DNA of 64,000 bases from an uncultured Oscillospiraceae bacterium (GTDB lineage Bacteria > Bacillota > Clostridia > Oscillospirales > Acutalibacteraceae), in contig CASFRX010000049.1 of NCBI GenBank assembly GCA_949297075.1, forward strand, positions 1 through 64,000. The letters run 5' to 3'. A model generated the notes under the pieces. That model was not told where the DNA came from. It was given only the letters and a program-made list of their open reading frames with translations, and did not search any database. Of this stretch, positions 49,965-58,387 are shown piece by piece; the first letter of the stretch is position 1, and every line of letters begins with the position of its first letter. Both the position numbers and the translations under genes were made by a program.

Positions 49965-51197
49965 ATGGCTGAAAACATAGTAATAATCGGCGCAGGCGCC
50001 GCAGGAATGATGGCTGCAATTCAGGCGGCACGCCTTGGTAAAAAAGTAACGCTTCTTGAGCGTAACGACAGACCGGGCAGAAAAATTATTATAACAGGCA
50101 AAGGCCGCTGTAATGTTACAAACGCAGTTAACCTTTTGAATGAGCTCATTTCCGCAGTGCCCGTAAACGGTAGGTTTTTATACAGTGCATTTTCTAACTT
50201 CATGCCTCAGGATACAATGGATTTCTTCGAGCAGGAGGGCGTTGCCCTTAAAATAGAGAGAGGCAACAGAGTTTTTCCCGTTTCCGATTCATCAATGGAT
50301 ATTGTTGATGCTCTTCACAATGCCGCAAAAAAAGCAGGCGTTGCTTTCAAAAAAGGCAGGGTAGTTGATTTGGTGATTGAGGATGGCGCAGTTACAGGTG
50401 TGGTTACAGAGGAAGGAGAAGCTGTCAGCGCTTCAAGTGTGCTTGTTGCAACAGGCGGTAAATCCTATCCCGGCACAGGCTCAACGGGTGACGGTTATAT
50501 GCTTGCACAAAAGGCAGGGCATACAGTAACCGAGCTTAAACCCTCTCTTGTTCCTCTTGAAATTCACGAGGGTTTTTGCTCTCAGCTTCAGGGGCTTTCC
50601 CTGCGTAATGTTGCAATTAAGGTTGAGGACACTTCAAAATGCAGAATAGTTTACGAGGATTTCGGAGAAATGCTCTTTACCCATTTCGGAGTATCGGGTC
50701 CGCTTATTCTCAGCGCAAGCTCACATATGCGTGATATGGAAAGGGAAAAATATGTTATCCATATTGATTTGAAGCCGGCTCTCAGCCACGAACAGCTTGA
50801 TAAGCGCATTGTGCGTGATTTCACGGAAAACGCAAATAAAGATTATGTTAATTCCTTGAGCTTGCTTTTGCCGCGCAAGTTAATTCCCGTTGCGGCCAAG
50901 CTCACGGATATCAAGGCTTCCACAAAGACAAACCAGATTACCCGTGAACAGCGTGCAGGGCTTGTGGAATGGCTCAAGGATTTCAAGGTTACTGTTACGG
51001 ATTTCAGACCCATTGAGGAAGCTATTGTCACCTCAGGCGGCGTCAAGGTCAGCGAGGTTGACCCGAAAACCATGCAGTCCAAATTTGTAAAGGGATTATA
51101 CTTTGCAGGCGAAGTTTTAGATGTTGATGCTTATACCGGCGGCTTTAATCTGCAAATTGCCTTTTCTACAGGCTATGCGGCCGGTGTAAATATGTAA
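49965..51197 (+). CDS. NAD(P)/FAD-dependent oxidoreductase (HI0933/YhiN family)
   Basis: A 410-residue flavoprotein. The dinucleotide-binding IIGAGAAGMMAAIQAARLG at the start, LLERNDRPGRKIIITGKGRCNVTNA (the HI0933 signature), ATGGKSYPGTGSTGDGY, and the C-terminal FAD motif GLYFAGEVLDVDAYTGGFNLQIAFSTGYAAG. Substrate unknown; the family often neighbours cmk, as here (26 bases). The AGGAGG (49947-49952) is unusually far, about 12 bases, from the ATG. Confidence 0.92.
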   Translation: MAENIVIIGAGAAGMMAAIQAARLGKKVTLLERNDRPGRKIIITGKGRCNVTNAVNLLNELISAVPVNGRFLYSAFSNFMPQDTMDFFEQEGVALKIERGNRVFPVSDSSMDIVDALHNAAKKAGVAFKKGRVVDLVIEDGAVTGVVTEEGEAVSASSVLVATGGKSYPGTGSTGDGYMLAQKAGHTVTELKPSLVPLEIHEGFCSQLQGLSLRNVAIKVEDTSKCRIVYEDFGEMLFTHFGVSGPLILSASSHMRDMEREKYVIHIDLKPALSHEQLDKRIVRDFTENANKDYVNSLSLLLPRKLIPVAAKLTDIKASTKTNQITREQRAGLVEWLKDFKVTVTDFRPIEEAIVTSGGVKVSEVDPKTMQSKFVKGLYFAGEVLDVDAYTGGFNLQIAFSTGYAAGVNM

Positions 51198-51223
51198 TAA
51201 TCAAATGATAGGGTGAAAAGCGA

Positions 51224-51886
51224 ATGATTAACATTGCAATCGACGGTCCTGCCGGCGCAGGCAAAAGCACTATCGCAAGGAAGCTTGCGTCAAATTTGGG
51301 CTACATTTATGTTGATACCGGCGCTCTTTACCGAGCTGTGGGCGTTAACGCAATGCGCAGCGGCGCCGATACTAAAATCGCCGAGCAGGTAACTGCAACG
51401 CTTAACTCAGCCAAGGTCAGCCTTCGCTTTATTGAGGGTGAACAGAGGGTGTTTTTAGGTGAGGAAGATGTTTCCCTTGCCATTCGGACTCCCGAAGCTT
51501 CAATGGCGGCTTCAAATGTCTCTGCAATTCCTGCTGTGCGTGAGTTTTTGTTTGATTTGCAGCGCAATATTGCAAAGGAAAATAACTGCATTATGGACGG
51601 CAGAGATATAGGAACTGTAGTTCTGCCCGATGCTCAGGTTAAGGTGTTCCTCACTGCTTCGGCTCAAGTCAGAGCAAAACGCAGATATGATGAGCTTATT
51701 GCAAAGGGCATGGAGGCCGATTATAATCAAGTGCTTGAAGAAATGATACAGCGTGATTACCAAGATAGCCACCGCGCCATAGCTCCCCTTAAGCAGGCTG
51801 ACGATGCAACCCTTGTTGATACATCGGATATGAATCTTGAACAGGTGCTTTCGGCACTTGAATCTATTGTTAAGGAGAAGATATAA
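51224..51886 (+). CDS. cmk: Cytidylate kinase
   Basis: A 220-residue true Cmk: P-loop IDGPAGAGKSTIARKLA, YIYVDTGALYRAVG, ASNVSAIPAVREFLFDLQR, MDGRDIGTVVLPDAQVKVFLTAS, then the RRYDEL lid Arg. It phosphorylates CMP and dCMP. It sits in the conserved Clostridia order FAD oxidoreductase-cmk-plsC-ispH-rpsA. Confidence 0.97.
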   Translation: MINIAIDGPAGAGKSTIARKLASNLGYIYVDTGALYRAVGVNAMRSGADTKIAEQVTATLNSAKVSLRFIEGEQRVFLGEEDVSLAIRTPEASMAASNVSAIPAVREFLFDLQRNIAKENNCIMDGRDIGTVVLPDAQVKVFLTASAQVRAKRRYDELIAKGMEADYNQVLEEMIQRDYQDSHRAIAPLKQADDATLVDTSDMNLEQVLSALESIVKEKI

Positions 51887-51887
51887 A

Positions 51888-52523
51888 ATGGCTTTTGATT
51901 ATTCCGTAACCCGAGACAGAAAGTTTTGTAAATTTGCCAGAATTCCGGGTCGGCTTTATCTGCATTCATATCTCAGAATTAAAAGCGTAGGTTTAGAAAA
52001 TGTTCCCAAAGAAGGCGCATTTATTGTAGCCTGCAACCATATTAACTATGTAGACCCGGCTCTCCTCCTTGCAAAATGCCCCCGTCCCATTCACTTTATG
52101 GCTAAGGCAGAGGCGTTTAAAAATAAGATTGCTGCATGGGCTTTGACTCATTGCAACGCATTCCCCGTGAGCCGAGGCAGAAGTGATAAATCTTCCATTG
52201 AATATGCGATTAAGCTTATCAATGAAGGCAAGGTTATCGGCATATTCCCTGAGGGCACACGCTCAAAGGATTTAAAGCCCCATGAGGCGAAAGCAGGCAT
52301 ATCTCTCATTGCAAAGCAGACTAAGGCGGATATTCTGCCCTGCTCCATATATTGTGAAAAGAAAAAAGGCTTCCGGCGCAAGGTCACCATCCGTTACGGC
52401 GAGCTTATTAAGTATGAAGACCTCGGCATTACCGAGGAGGGCAGCACAAGAGAGCTGAGAGAAGCCGCAAAAAAGGTCATGGATAAAATCGTTGACCTTT
52501 GGGAGGAAGGACATTGCGAATAA
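51888..52523 (+). CDS. plsC: 1-acylglycerol-3-phosphate acyltransferase
   Basis: A 211-residue PlsC. Catalytic NHxxxxD motif ACNHINYVDPALL, the FPVSRGR block and FPEGTRSKD. It adds the second acyl chain to lysophosphatidic acid at the membrane. The start is ATG 51888 after AAGGAG, one base past the cmk stop; the longer upstream frame overlaps cmk and is rejected. The end overlaps the ispH start by 10 bases. Confidence 0.93.
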   Translation: MAFDYSVTRDRKFCKFARIPGRLYLHSYLRIKSVGLENVPKEGAFIVACNHINYVDPALLLAKCPRPIHFMAKAEAFKNKIAAWALTHCNAFPVSRGRSDKSSIEYAIKLINEGKVIGIFPEGTRSKDLKPHEAKAGISLIAKQTKADILPCSIYCEKKKGFRRKVTIRYGELIKYEDLGITEEGSTRELREAAKKVMDKIVDLWEEGHCE

Positions 52524-54643
52524 CTCTTGCCAAAACAGCGGGCTTTTGCTTTGGCGTAGACAGAGCGGTGGAGCTTGTTTATTCCCTGCTCGGTCAGGGG
52601 AAAAAGGTTTGCACCTTAGGTCCGCTAATCCACAATCCTCAGGTTATATCCGATTTGGAGCAAAAGGGTACACGCATTATAGATGTTCCGTCGGCGGCGG
52701 CTCAGGATGAAACCCTTGTTGTCCGTGCTCACGGTGTAACTGCAGCAGTTGAGAACGAGATAGAGCAAATGGGGCTTGAGTTTTGCAACGCAACTTGCCC
52801 CTTTGTTAAAAAAATACACAAAATCGTTTCCGAAAAGCCGGATGAAAATTCAGTTGTGCTCATTGCAGGGGATTCAAGGCATCCCGAAGTGCAGGGCATA
52901 GTGGGTCACTGCAAATGTGAAAGCATAGTTTTCGGCAGCTTAGAGGAATTGGAAAATATTGTAAAAAACCGTTCCGATTTGCACGAAAAAAGGATTTTAT
53001 TCGTTGCACAAACAACTTTCAGCACAAAAGAATGGAATTTGTGTGAAAAAAAGATTAAAAAACTCTATACAAATCCGATTATTTTTGATACAATATGCTC
53101 GGCAACGCATGAAAGGCAAAAGGAAGCCTACGAGCTTTCTCTCGTCAGCGATGCAATGGTTATTGTCGGCGGCCGTCAAAGCTCAAACACGGCAAAACTT
53201 CAAGCTGTGTGCGAACCCAACTGCAAAACCTACCTTGTGGAAAACGCAAGCGAGGCGGCGCAGATTGATTTTACAGGCTGCAGCAATGTTGGCGTTACTG
53301 CAGGGGCGTCTACCCCTGCCGGTATAATAAAGGAGGTACTACAAACCATGTCTGAAAACACAAACGAAGCAAAAGTTCAGTCTGAGATTGACGCTCTCCA
53401 GGCTGAGGTTGAGCAGGTACTTAACCCCGCTCAGGAGGCAGTTGGTCAGGATTCGGCAAAAGCCGAAGAAGCTGCTATTGAGGAGGCCCCCAAGAAGTCA
53501 TTTGATGAAATGACCTTCCAGGAAGCTCTTGAGGAATCCCTGAAAAGCATGAGCACCGACCAAAAGGTTCGTGGTATCGTTGTTGGCATTTCACCGAGTG
53601 AGATTCAGGTAGATATTGGCCGCAAGCAGACCGGCTATGTTCCCATCGATGAATATAGCAACGATCCTACGGCAGACCCTGCTAAGGAGCTCAAAATCGG
53701 TGACGAAATTGATCTTATCATCATGAAAACAAACGACGCAGAGGGTACAATGATGCTTTCAAAGCGCCGTTTCGACGCTACAAAGGCTTGGGCTGATATT
53801 TGTGCGGCAGAAGAGAGCGGCGAAGTTCTCGAAGGCACAGTGTGTGAAGTTATCCCCAACGGCGGCGTTCTCGTTGCCTGCAAGGGTTCCCGTGTCTTTA
53901 TTCCCGGCTCACATACAGGTCTCTCCAAGGATGAACCCCTTGAGTCACTTCTCAAAACAAAGGTTCAGTTCAAGATTATCGATGTTAATAAGCAGCGCAA
54001 GCGTGCTGTCGGTTCAATTCGGGTCGTTGCTCGTGAAGCTCGCAAGGAGCTTGCTAAGGCATTTTGGGAGAATGCAGCCGAAGGTCAAGTTATTACCGGC
54101 ACTGTTAAGTCTCTCACAAGCTACGGCGCATTTGTCGATATCGGCGGCGTAGACGGTATGGTTCACATTTCCGAGCTCAGCTGGAAGCGCATTAAGCATC
54201 CTTCAGAGATTGTCAATGTCGGCGATACTGTTGAAGTTTATATCAAGAAGCTTGATGCTGAAAACAAGAAGATTTCCCTCGGCTACAAGAAAGTTGAGGA
54301 CAATCCTTGGGAGATTATGCGCCGCGATTATCCCGTCGGCACAGTTTGCAAGGCTAAGATTGTCGGCATGACAACTTTCGGCGCATTTGCAAATGTTATC
54401 CCCGGCATCGACGGACTTATCCATATTTCTCAGATTGCTGACCGCCGCATCAACAAACCCGAAGATATTCTTACAGTCGGCGAAGAGGTCGATGTAAAGG
54501 TTACTGAGATTGACTTTGATAAGAAGCGTGTAAGCCTTTCAATCCGTGCCCTCATCGAGCCCGCCGCTGAAGAAGCAGCTGAGGCTGTTGAAGAAGCACC
54601 TGCAGCAGAAGCTGCGGAGGCAACAGAAGAGGCAGCAGAATAA
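52514..54643 (+). CDS. ispH: IspH-ribosomal protein S1 fusion (HMBPP reductase plus four S1 domains)
   Basis: A 709-residue two-part protein. Residues about 1-275: IspH, the last MEP-pathway enzyme, with the 4Fe-4S Cys in AGFCFGVDRA, CNATCPFVKKIH and DTICSATHERQ, and the catalytic-site VRAHGV, HPEVQG and QTTFS motifs. Residues about 350-690: four S1 RNA-binding domains (e.g. SYGAFVDIGGVDGMVHISELSW, FGAFANVIPGIDGLIHISQI), then an acidic tail. IspH-S1 fusions are known in Clostridia. Start chosen: TTG 52514; the TTG at 52499 lies before the GGAGG. Within the gene, AAAGGAGG (53329-53336) precedes an in-frame ATG (53348), offering separate S1 synthesis. Confidence 0.95.
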   Translation: MRITLAKTAGFCFGVDRAVELVYSLLGQGKKVCTLGPLIHNPQVISDLEQKGTRIIDVPSAAAQDETLVVRAHGVTAAVENEIEQMGLEFCNATCPFVKKIHKIVSEKPDENSVVLIAGDSRHPEVQGIVGHCKCESIVFGSLEELENIVKNRSDLHEKRILFVAQTTFSTKEWNLCEKKIKKLYTNPIIFDTICSATHERQKEAYELSLVSDAMVIVGGRQSSNTAKLQAVCEPNCKTYLVENASEAAQIDFTGCSNVGVTAGASTPAGIIKEVLQTMSENTNEAKVQSEIDALQAEVEQVLNPAQEAVGQDSAKAEEAAIEEAPKKSFDEMTFQEALEESLKSMSTDQKVRGIVVGISPSEIQVDIGRKQTGYVPIDEYSNDPTADPAKELKIGDEIDLIIMKTNDAEGTMMLSKRRFDATKAWADICAAEESGEVLEGTVCEVIPNGGVLVACKGSRVFIPGSHTGLSKDEPLESLLKTKVQFKIIDVNKQRKRAVGSIRVVAREARKELAKAFWENAAEGQVITGTVKSLTSYGAFVDIGGVDGMVHISELSWKRIKHPSEIVNVGDTVEVYIKKLDAENKKISLGYKKVEDNPWEIMRRDYPVGTVCKAKIVGMTTFGAFANVIPGIDGLIHISQIADRRINKPEDILTVGEEVDVKVTEIDFDKKRVSLSIRALIEPAAEEAAEAVEEAPAAEAAEATEEAAE
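53329..53350 (+). promoter_or_regulatory. Internal ribosome-binding site and in-frame ATG at the IspH/S1 junction
   Basis: AAAGGAGG, 11 bases, ATG (codon 279 of the fusion). The ATG opens MSENTNEAKVQ, the start of the S1 part, after the IspH end STPAGIIKEVLQT. It is the strongest Shine-Dalgarno of this cluster. Confidence 0.7.
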
Positions 54644-54664
54644 TTCAAATCAAACCTAAAGATG

Positions 54665-54694
54665 GGCAGGAGCGAAAATTCGTTCCTGCCTTTT
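54665..54694 (+). terminator. Intrinsic terminator of the cmk-plsC-ispH cluster
   Basis: GGCAGGAGCGA/TCGTTCCTGCC with one G-U, loop AAAT, then TTTT. Confidence 0.85.
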
Positions 54695-54756
54695 GCTGAG
54701 CCTTACAGATTCTGTGAATATTATTCGATATTTTGTGAATAATTTTGCAAAAAAAC

Positions 54757-54785
54757 TTGCCATAATCTGTAATAGGTGTTATAAT
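54757..54785 (+). promoter_or_regulatory. Promoter of the polar amino-acid transporter
   Basis: TTGCCA, 17 bases, TATAAT. Confidence 0.7.
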
Positions 54786-54816
54786 GCTTGTAATAAAAAA
54801 TAGGAGGTATAATCCC

Positions 54817-55707
54817 ATGAACAAAAAAACATTAGCTAAAGTTCTCAGCGTTGTTCTTGCGCTCGTTCTCGGCCTTACAGCTCTGTGGGCTTGCGGCGGC
54901 AACGATGAAGACGGCGATGCACCCGTAGAGCCTGCTGCACAGGCAGTAAAGGTTATTGATATTGCCCTTACAGAAGAAGAATACGCTTTCGGTGTTGATA
55001 AAGCTCAGCCTGAACTTCTTGAACAGGTAAACGCTTTCATCGCAGAAATCAAGGCAAACGGCAAGTTTGACGAAATCTGCAACAACTACTTTGGTGACGG
55101 CACACCCGTTGCTGTTAAGTCAGCTAAGCTTGACGACTCTAAGGATCAGCTTGTTGTTGCTACAAACGCAGCTTTCGAGCCCTTTGAGTACACAAAAGGC
55201 GAAGATTACTACGGCATTGATATGGAAATTGCAGCTCTCCTTGCAGAAAAGCTCGGCAAAGAGCTTGTAATCAACAATATGGATTTCGATTCAGTTTGCC
55301 TTTCCGTTGGTCAGCACAAGTGCGATATCGCTATGGCCGGTCTTACCGTTAAGCCCGATAGAGAAGAGTATGTAACTTTCTCTACAAGCTATTACGAGGC
55401 TTCTCAGAAGCTCATCGTTAAGGGTGACGACGCTGCTTTCGATGCTTGCACAGACGCAGCTTCCGTTGAAGCAATCCTTAACTCACTTGATTCAACAACA
55501 AAAATCGGTGTACAGAACGGCACAACTGGTCAGTTCTATGTAGAAGGCGATGATGATTGGGGCTTTGACGGCTTCGCAGCATCCTGCGTAGGCTACAAGA
55601 GTGGTTCCCTTGCTGTTCAGGATATGATTAACGGCAACATTTCCTATGTTATCATTGACTCTGCACCTGCAGCCTGCATTACCGAAGCTATTAACGAAAT
55701 GGCATAA
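54817..55707 (+). CDS. Polar amino-acid ABC transporter binding lipoprotein, circularly permuted
   Basis: A 296-residue lipoprotein (signal then LTALWACGG, lipid Cys 26). Family 3 binding proteins normally run from the ATNAAFEPFEY strand to a C-terminal LTEEEYAFGV-type helix pair. Here that normal C-terminal module (VKVIDIALTEEEYAFGV ... ANGKFDEICNNYFGDG, residues 44-95) comes first, right after the anchor; the usual N-terminal part (QLVVATNAAFEPFEYTKG, about 111) follows, and the protein ends at IIDSAPAACITEAINEMA, exactly where the missing module would attach. It looks like a clean circular permutation. First gene of the operon, AGGAGG before ATG 54817. Confidence 0.9.
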   Translation: MNKKTLAKVLSVVLALVLGLTALWACGGNDEDGDAPVEPAAQAVKVIDIALTEEEYAFGVDKAQPELLEQVNAFIAEIKANGKFDEICNNYFGDGTPVAVKSAKLDDSKDQLVVATNAAFEPFEYTKGEDYYGIDMEIAALLAEKLGKELVINNMDFDSVCLSVGQHKCDIAMAGLTVKPDREEYVTFSTSYYEASQKLIVKGDDAAFDACTDAASVEAILNSLDSTTKIGVQNGTTGQFYVEGDDDWGFDGFAASCVGYKSGSLAVQDMINGNISYVIIDSAPAACITEAINEMA

Positions 55708-55720
55708 TTAAAACCGAAAT

Positions 55721-55771
55721 CGGCTGTTTCAAAGTGGCGTAACAGCAACTTTGCAAGCAGCCGTTTTTTTT
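55721..55771 (+). terminator. Terminator/attenuator between binding protein and permease
   Basis: CGGCTG pairs with CAGCCG, with an inner CAAAGT/ACTTTG stem, followed by eight T. It would raise binding-protein levels over the membrane parts. Confidence 0.85.
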
Positions 55772-55786
55772 CTGTGAGGAAAATAT

Positions 55787-56494
55787 ATGAAAATTCAAAA
55801 GATGATAGACAAGTTCTTAGAAGTGCTGATTGATTATAAGGGCTATGTCAAGGTGCTGGAAGGACTTGAAAACACGATTAAAATTGCTGTTATCGGTCTT
55901 ATCATAGGCGTTGTTATCGGCACGCTTATAGCGACTGTCCGAGTTATTCCGAAATACAAGGTACTGCCTCGTATACTTAACGGCATATGTTCCTTTTATG
56001 TCGGATTTTTCAGAGGCACGCCTATGGTAGTTCAGCTGTTGGTTTTTTACTATGTTGTTTTGCCGCTCCTTGGCCTGAAATTTCCGTCGGTTACGGTTGC
56101 TATTGCAGTATTCGGACTTAACAGCGGTGCCTACATCTCGGAAATTATGCGAGGCGGCATCCAAAGCGTTGATTACGGTCAGATGGAGGGCGGCAGAAGC
56201 GTTGGCTTAAGCTTCGGCACAACAATGATGCGCATTGTTATTCCTCAGGCTGTTAAAAATATTTTGCCTTCCATGGGTAACGAGTTTATTGCTCTTATCA
56301 AAGAAACCTCCGTTGTTTCGTTCATAGGCGCAACAGACCTTTATGTTGCCTTTAACTATATCGGGTCGAACAGCTACGAGTTTATGGTTCCATATCTGAC
56401 AATGGCAATTATTTACATAGTGCTTGTTTGCCTTATTACCCTGTTGATTAAGATTATGGAAAGGAGCCTGAACAAGAGTGATAGACGCAGTTGA
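55787..56494 (+). CDS. Polar amino-acid ABC transporter permease
   Basis: A 235-residue HisM/GlnP-type permease with five membrane helices: [18 protein letters not shown] at the start, [41 protein letters not shown] (the EAA loop contacting the ATPase), then [20 protein letters not shown]. Its end overlaps the ATPase gene by 17 bases. Confidence 0.95.
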   Translation: MKIQKMIDKFLEVLIDYKGYVKVLEGLENTIKIAVIGLIIGVVIGTLIATVRVIPKYKVLPRILNGICSFYVGFFRGTPMVVQLLVFYYVVLPLLGLKFPSVTVAIAVFGLNSGAYISEIMRGGIQSVDYGQMEGGRSVGLSFGTTMMRIVIPQAVKNILPSMGNEFIALIKETSVVSFIGATDLYVAFNYIGSNSYEFMVPYLTMAIIYIVLVCLITLLIKIMERSLNKSDRRS

Positions 56495-57269
56495 CCTGAA
56501 AAAAAGTTTCGGTAAAAATGAAGTTCTTAAGGGCATTACAACCACTATCAACAAAGGTGATATCGTTGTTGTTATAGGCCCCTCCGGCTCAGGAAAAAGC
56601 ACATTCCTGCGCTGCCTTAACTGTATGGAAGACCCTACAGGCGGCAAGATAATATTCAACGGCGTTGATATAGCCGACCCAAAGGTTGATATTAATATCC
56701 ACCGCCGCCGTATCGGCATGGTGTTCCAGCATTTCAATCTGTTTAACAACAAAACCGTTATTCAGAATATTATGCTTTCTCCTGTCCTGTGCGCAAAACA
56801 GGATAGGCGCAAGGCTATAATGAAAAACCTCTTTTCAAAGAACAAGGAGCCTGTAAAATCCGTTGCTCAAATCAAAAAAGAGGCAAGAGAAAATGCCGAA
56901 AAGCTCCTTGAGCGCATAGGCTTGTCCGAAAAGGCAGATGTTTATCCCTCTACTCTTTCCGGCGGACAGAAGCAGAGAGTTGCCATTGTTCGCTCCCTTG
57001 CCATGAATCCTGATGTTATCCTTTTCGATGAGCCTACCTCTGCCCTTGACCCCGAAATGGTTGGCGAAGTATTGGAGCTGATGAAGGACCTTGCAAACGA
57101 GGGCATGACTATGGTTATAGTAACCCACGAGATGGGCTTTGCCCGCGAGGTTGCAACCCGTGTGCTGTTTATTGACGAGGGCGTCATCATGGAGGAGGCC
57201 ACTCCTCAGGAGTTCTTTTCCAATCCCAAATGCGACAGACTTAAGGATTTCCTTTCAAAGGTTTTATAA
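56478..57269 (+). CDS. Polar amino-acid ABC transporter ATP-binding protein
   Basis: A 263-residue HisP/GlnQ-type ATPase: Walker [17 protein letters not shown]-loop MVFQHFNLF, signature LSGGQKQR, Walker [15 protein letters not shown]-loop VTHEMGFA. There is an unusual Lys-rich insertion of about 25 residues ([20 protein letters not shown]) between Q-loop and signature. It starts with GTG 56478, 11 bases after AAAGGAG. Forms the importer with the two preceding genes. Confidence 0.95.
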   Translation: MIDAVDLKKSFGKNEVLKGITTTINKGDIVVVIGPSGSGKSTFLRCLNCMEDPTGGKIIFNGVDIADPKVDINIHRRRIGMVFQHFNLFNNKTVIQNIMLSPVLCAKQDRRKAIMKNLFSKNKEPVKSVAQIKKEARENAEKLLERIGLSEKADVYPSTLSGGQKQRVAIVRSLAMNPDVILFDEPTSALDPEMVGEVLELMKDLANEGMTMVIVTHEMGFAREVATRVLFIDEGVIMEEATPQEFFSNPKCDRLKDFLSKVL

Positions 57270-57283
57270 GCTGTATAATTTTT

Positions 57284-57330
57284 GCTGTGCATCTCAAAAG
57301 CGTCAGACTTGCGAGCTGCACAGCTTTTTT
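57284..57330 (+). terminator. Intrinsic terminator of the amino-acid transporter operon
   Basis: GCTGTGC/GCACAGC enclosing a long inner loop with CTC/GAG, followed by TTTTTT. Confidence 0.8.
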
Positions 57331-57424
57331 GTTGCTTCTTCAAAATTCAGGCTGTTTGAGAGTGAATTTTAAAATAATCTATTTTCAAAGCAGAATATTT
57401 TGTTCGTTTTTAAAAATAATATTA

Positions 57425-57453
57425 TTGACAATATCACGATACCGTGATATAAT
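57425..57453 (+). promoter_or_regulatory. Promoter with perfect palindromic operator (DUF4160-DUF2442 pair)
   Basis: TTGACA, 17 bases, TATAAT. The spacer and start of the -10 are a perfect palindrome ATATCACG-ATAC-CGTGATAT (57431-57450), a textbook place for autorepression. Confidence 0.85.
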
Positions 57454-57516
57454 GCAAGTGAAAGGAGAGATTATCCGACGCCTGTATTATCAAGATTTTA
57501 CGGAATTGTTATCCGT

Positions 57517-57732
57517 ATGTATTTTCAGCAGTCAGAACATAATCCGCCGCATTTCCACGCAATTTACGGTGAACACATGGCTGCTATATGTATTAATGAC
57601 GGTACTGTTTTAGAAGGAGAGCTTCCCAAGAAAGCCCTTGAAATGGTTCTCGAATGGAACGCTATGCACAAGGATGAGCTTTTGAAGATTTGGGAAACAC
57701 AGGAGTTTATCACTCTTTCTCCGCTTGAATAG
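57517..57732 (+). CDS. DUF4160-family protein, start codon apparently lost
   Basis: A small protein (71 residues from ATG 57517) with the DUF4160 core MYFQQSEHNPPHFHAIYGEH, LEGELPKKALEMVLEWNAMH and ELLKIWETQEF. The family-typical N-terminus is present upstream in the same frame (PTPVLSRFYGIVIR), beginning at CCG 57475, right after AAAGGAG at 57461, but no start codon exists there: ATTATCCGACG looks like ATT-ATG-CCG-ACG with the G deleted. ATG 57517 has no ribosome-binding site. Pairs with the DUF2442 gene as a putative toxin-antitoxin-like module. Confidence 0.7.
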   Translation: MYFQQSEHNPPHFHAIYGEHMAAICINDGTVLEGELPKKALEMVLEWNAMHKDELLKIWETQEFITLSPLE

Positions 57733-57770
57733 GGTTCGGATTATTCCTGTCACCCTGAGGAGGTTTTTGT

Positions 57771-58208
57771 ATGTTTCATAAGGTTAAAAATGTAAATGCT
57801 CTGCCTGATTACAAGCTCAGCGTACAGTTCTGCGAGGGTGTAACAAAGATTTATGATGTTGCTCCGCTTTTTGAGAAGTACAGTTTCTTTTTACCGCTTA
57901 AAGAATCACTTGAACTTTTTGGCTCTGTAATTGTTGACCAAGGCGGCTACGGCATCATATGGAGCGATGATATTGACATCTCTTGTGACGAGCTTTGGAC
58001 AAACGGCGAAGAAATTGATACACCCTTTGACGGACTTATGGCTCTCAGCGATGCCACATTCCTTTGGAATCTGAACGAAAGCACACTCCGCAAGGCTATT
58101 GCTTACGGCAAGCTGGTAAACGGTGTTGATGTCTGCAAATTCGGTAAACAGTGGATAGTTTCAATGGAAGCTATGAAACGAGAGTACGGAGATCCGTTAA
58201 GAGCATAA
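57771..58208 (+). CDS. DUF2442-domain protein with C-terminal helix-turn-helix-like part
   Basis: A 145-residue protein. Residues about 1-85 are the DUF2442 domain (NALPDYKLSVQFCEGVTKIYDV, then a GYGIIWSDDIDISCDELW end); about 95-140 (ATFLWNLNESTLRKAIAYGKL, GKQWIVSMEAMKREYG) look like an excisionase/MerR-type DNA-binding segment. GAGGAGG precedes ATG 57771. In such pairs DUF2442 is the partner of DUF4160, commonly read as a toxin-antitoxin system; the DNA-binding half may bind the palindrome at 57431. Confidence 0.85.
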   Translation: MFHKVKNVNALPDYKLSVQFCEGVTKIYDVAPLFEKYSFFLPLKESLELFGSVIVDQGGYGIIWSDDIDISCDELWTNGEEIDTPFDGLMALSDATFLWNLNESTLRKAIAYGKLVNGVDVCKFGKQWIVSMEAMKREYGDPLRA

Positions 58209-58228
58209 ACCTAATAAAACAAAAAGCC

Positions 58229-58265
58229 CCGTTGGGAAAGCAGAAAACCTGCAATCTCAACGGGT
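58229..58265. other. Hairpin after the DUF2442 gene
   Basis: CCCGTTG (58229-58235) with CAACGGG (58259-58265), and GCAG/CTGC inside. The T-run (GGCTTTTTG) is on the minus strand, so as a terminator it fits minus-strand transcription, although no minus gene is seen in 58266-58387. Confidence 0.45.
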
Positions 58266-58335
58266 ATTATCATAATTAGCCAAGCTATTCTAATTGCAGC
58301 TGCAGATATAGAAGGCTTCTTCAAATTTCAAGCTG

Positions 58336-58364
58336 TTGACTACTTATTCAAATAATGCTATTCT
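58336..58364 (+). promoter_or_regulatory. Promoter of the metallophosphoesterase-ABC operon
   Basis: TTGACT, 17 bases, TATTCT; a nearby TATAAT at 58374 is an alternative -10 without a good -35. Confidence 0.5.
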
Positions 58365-58387
58365 ATATATTGGTATAATTTATATAT

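Noticed and set aside
49795-49980. 61-codon plus-strand frame before the FAD oxidoreductase
   Set aside because: Spans the promoter, has no ribosome-binding site and an AT-driven composition.
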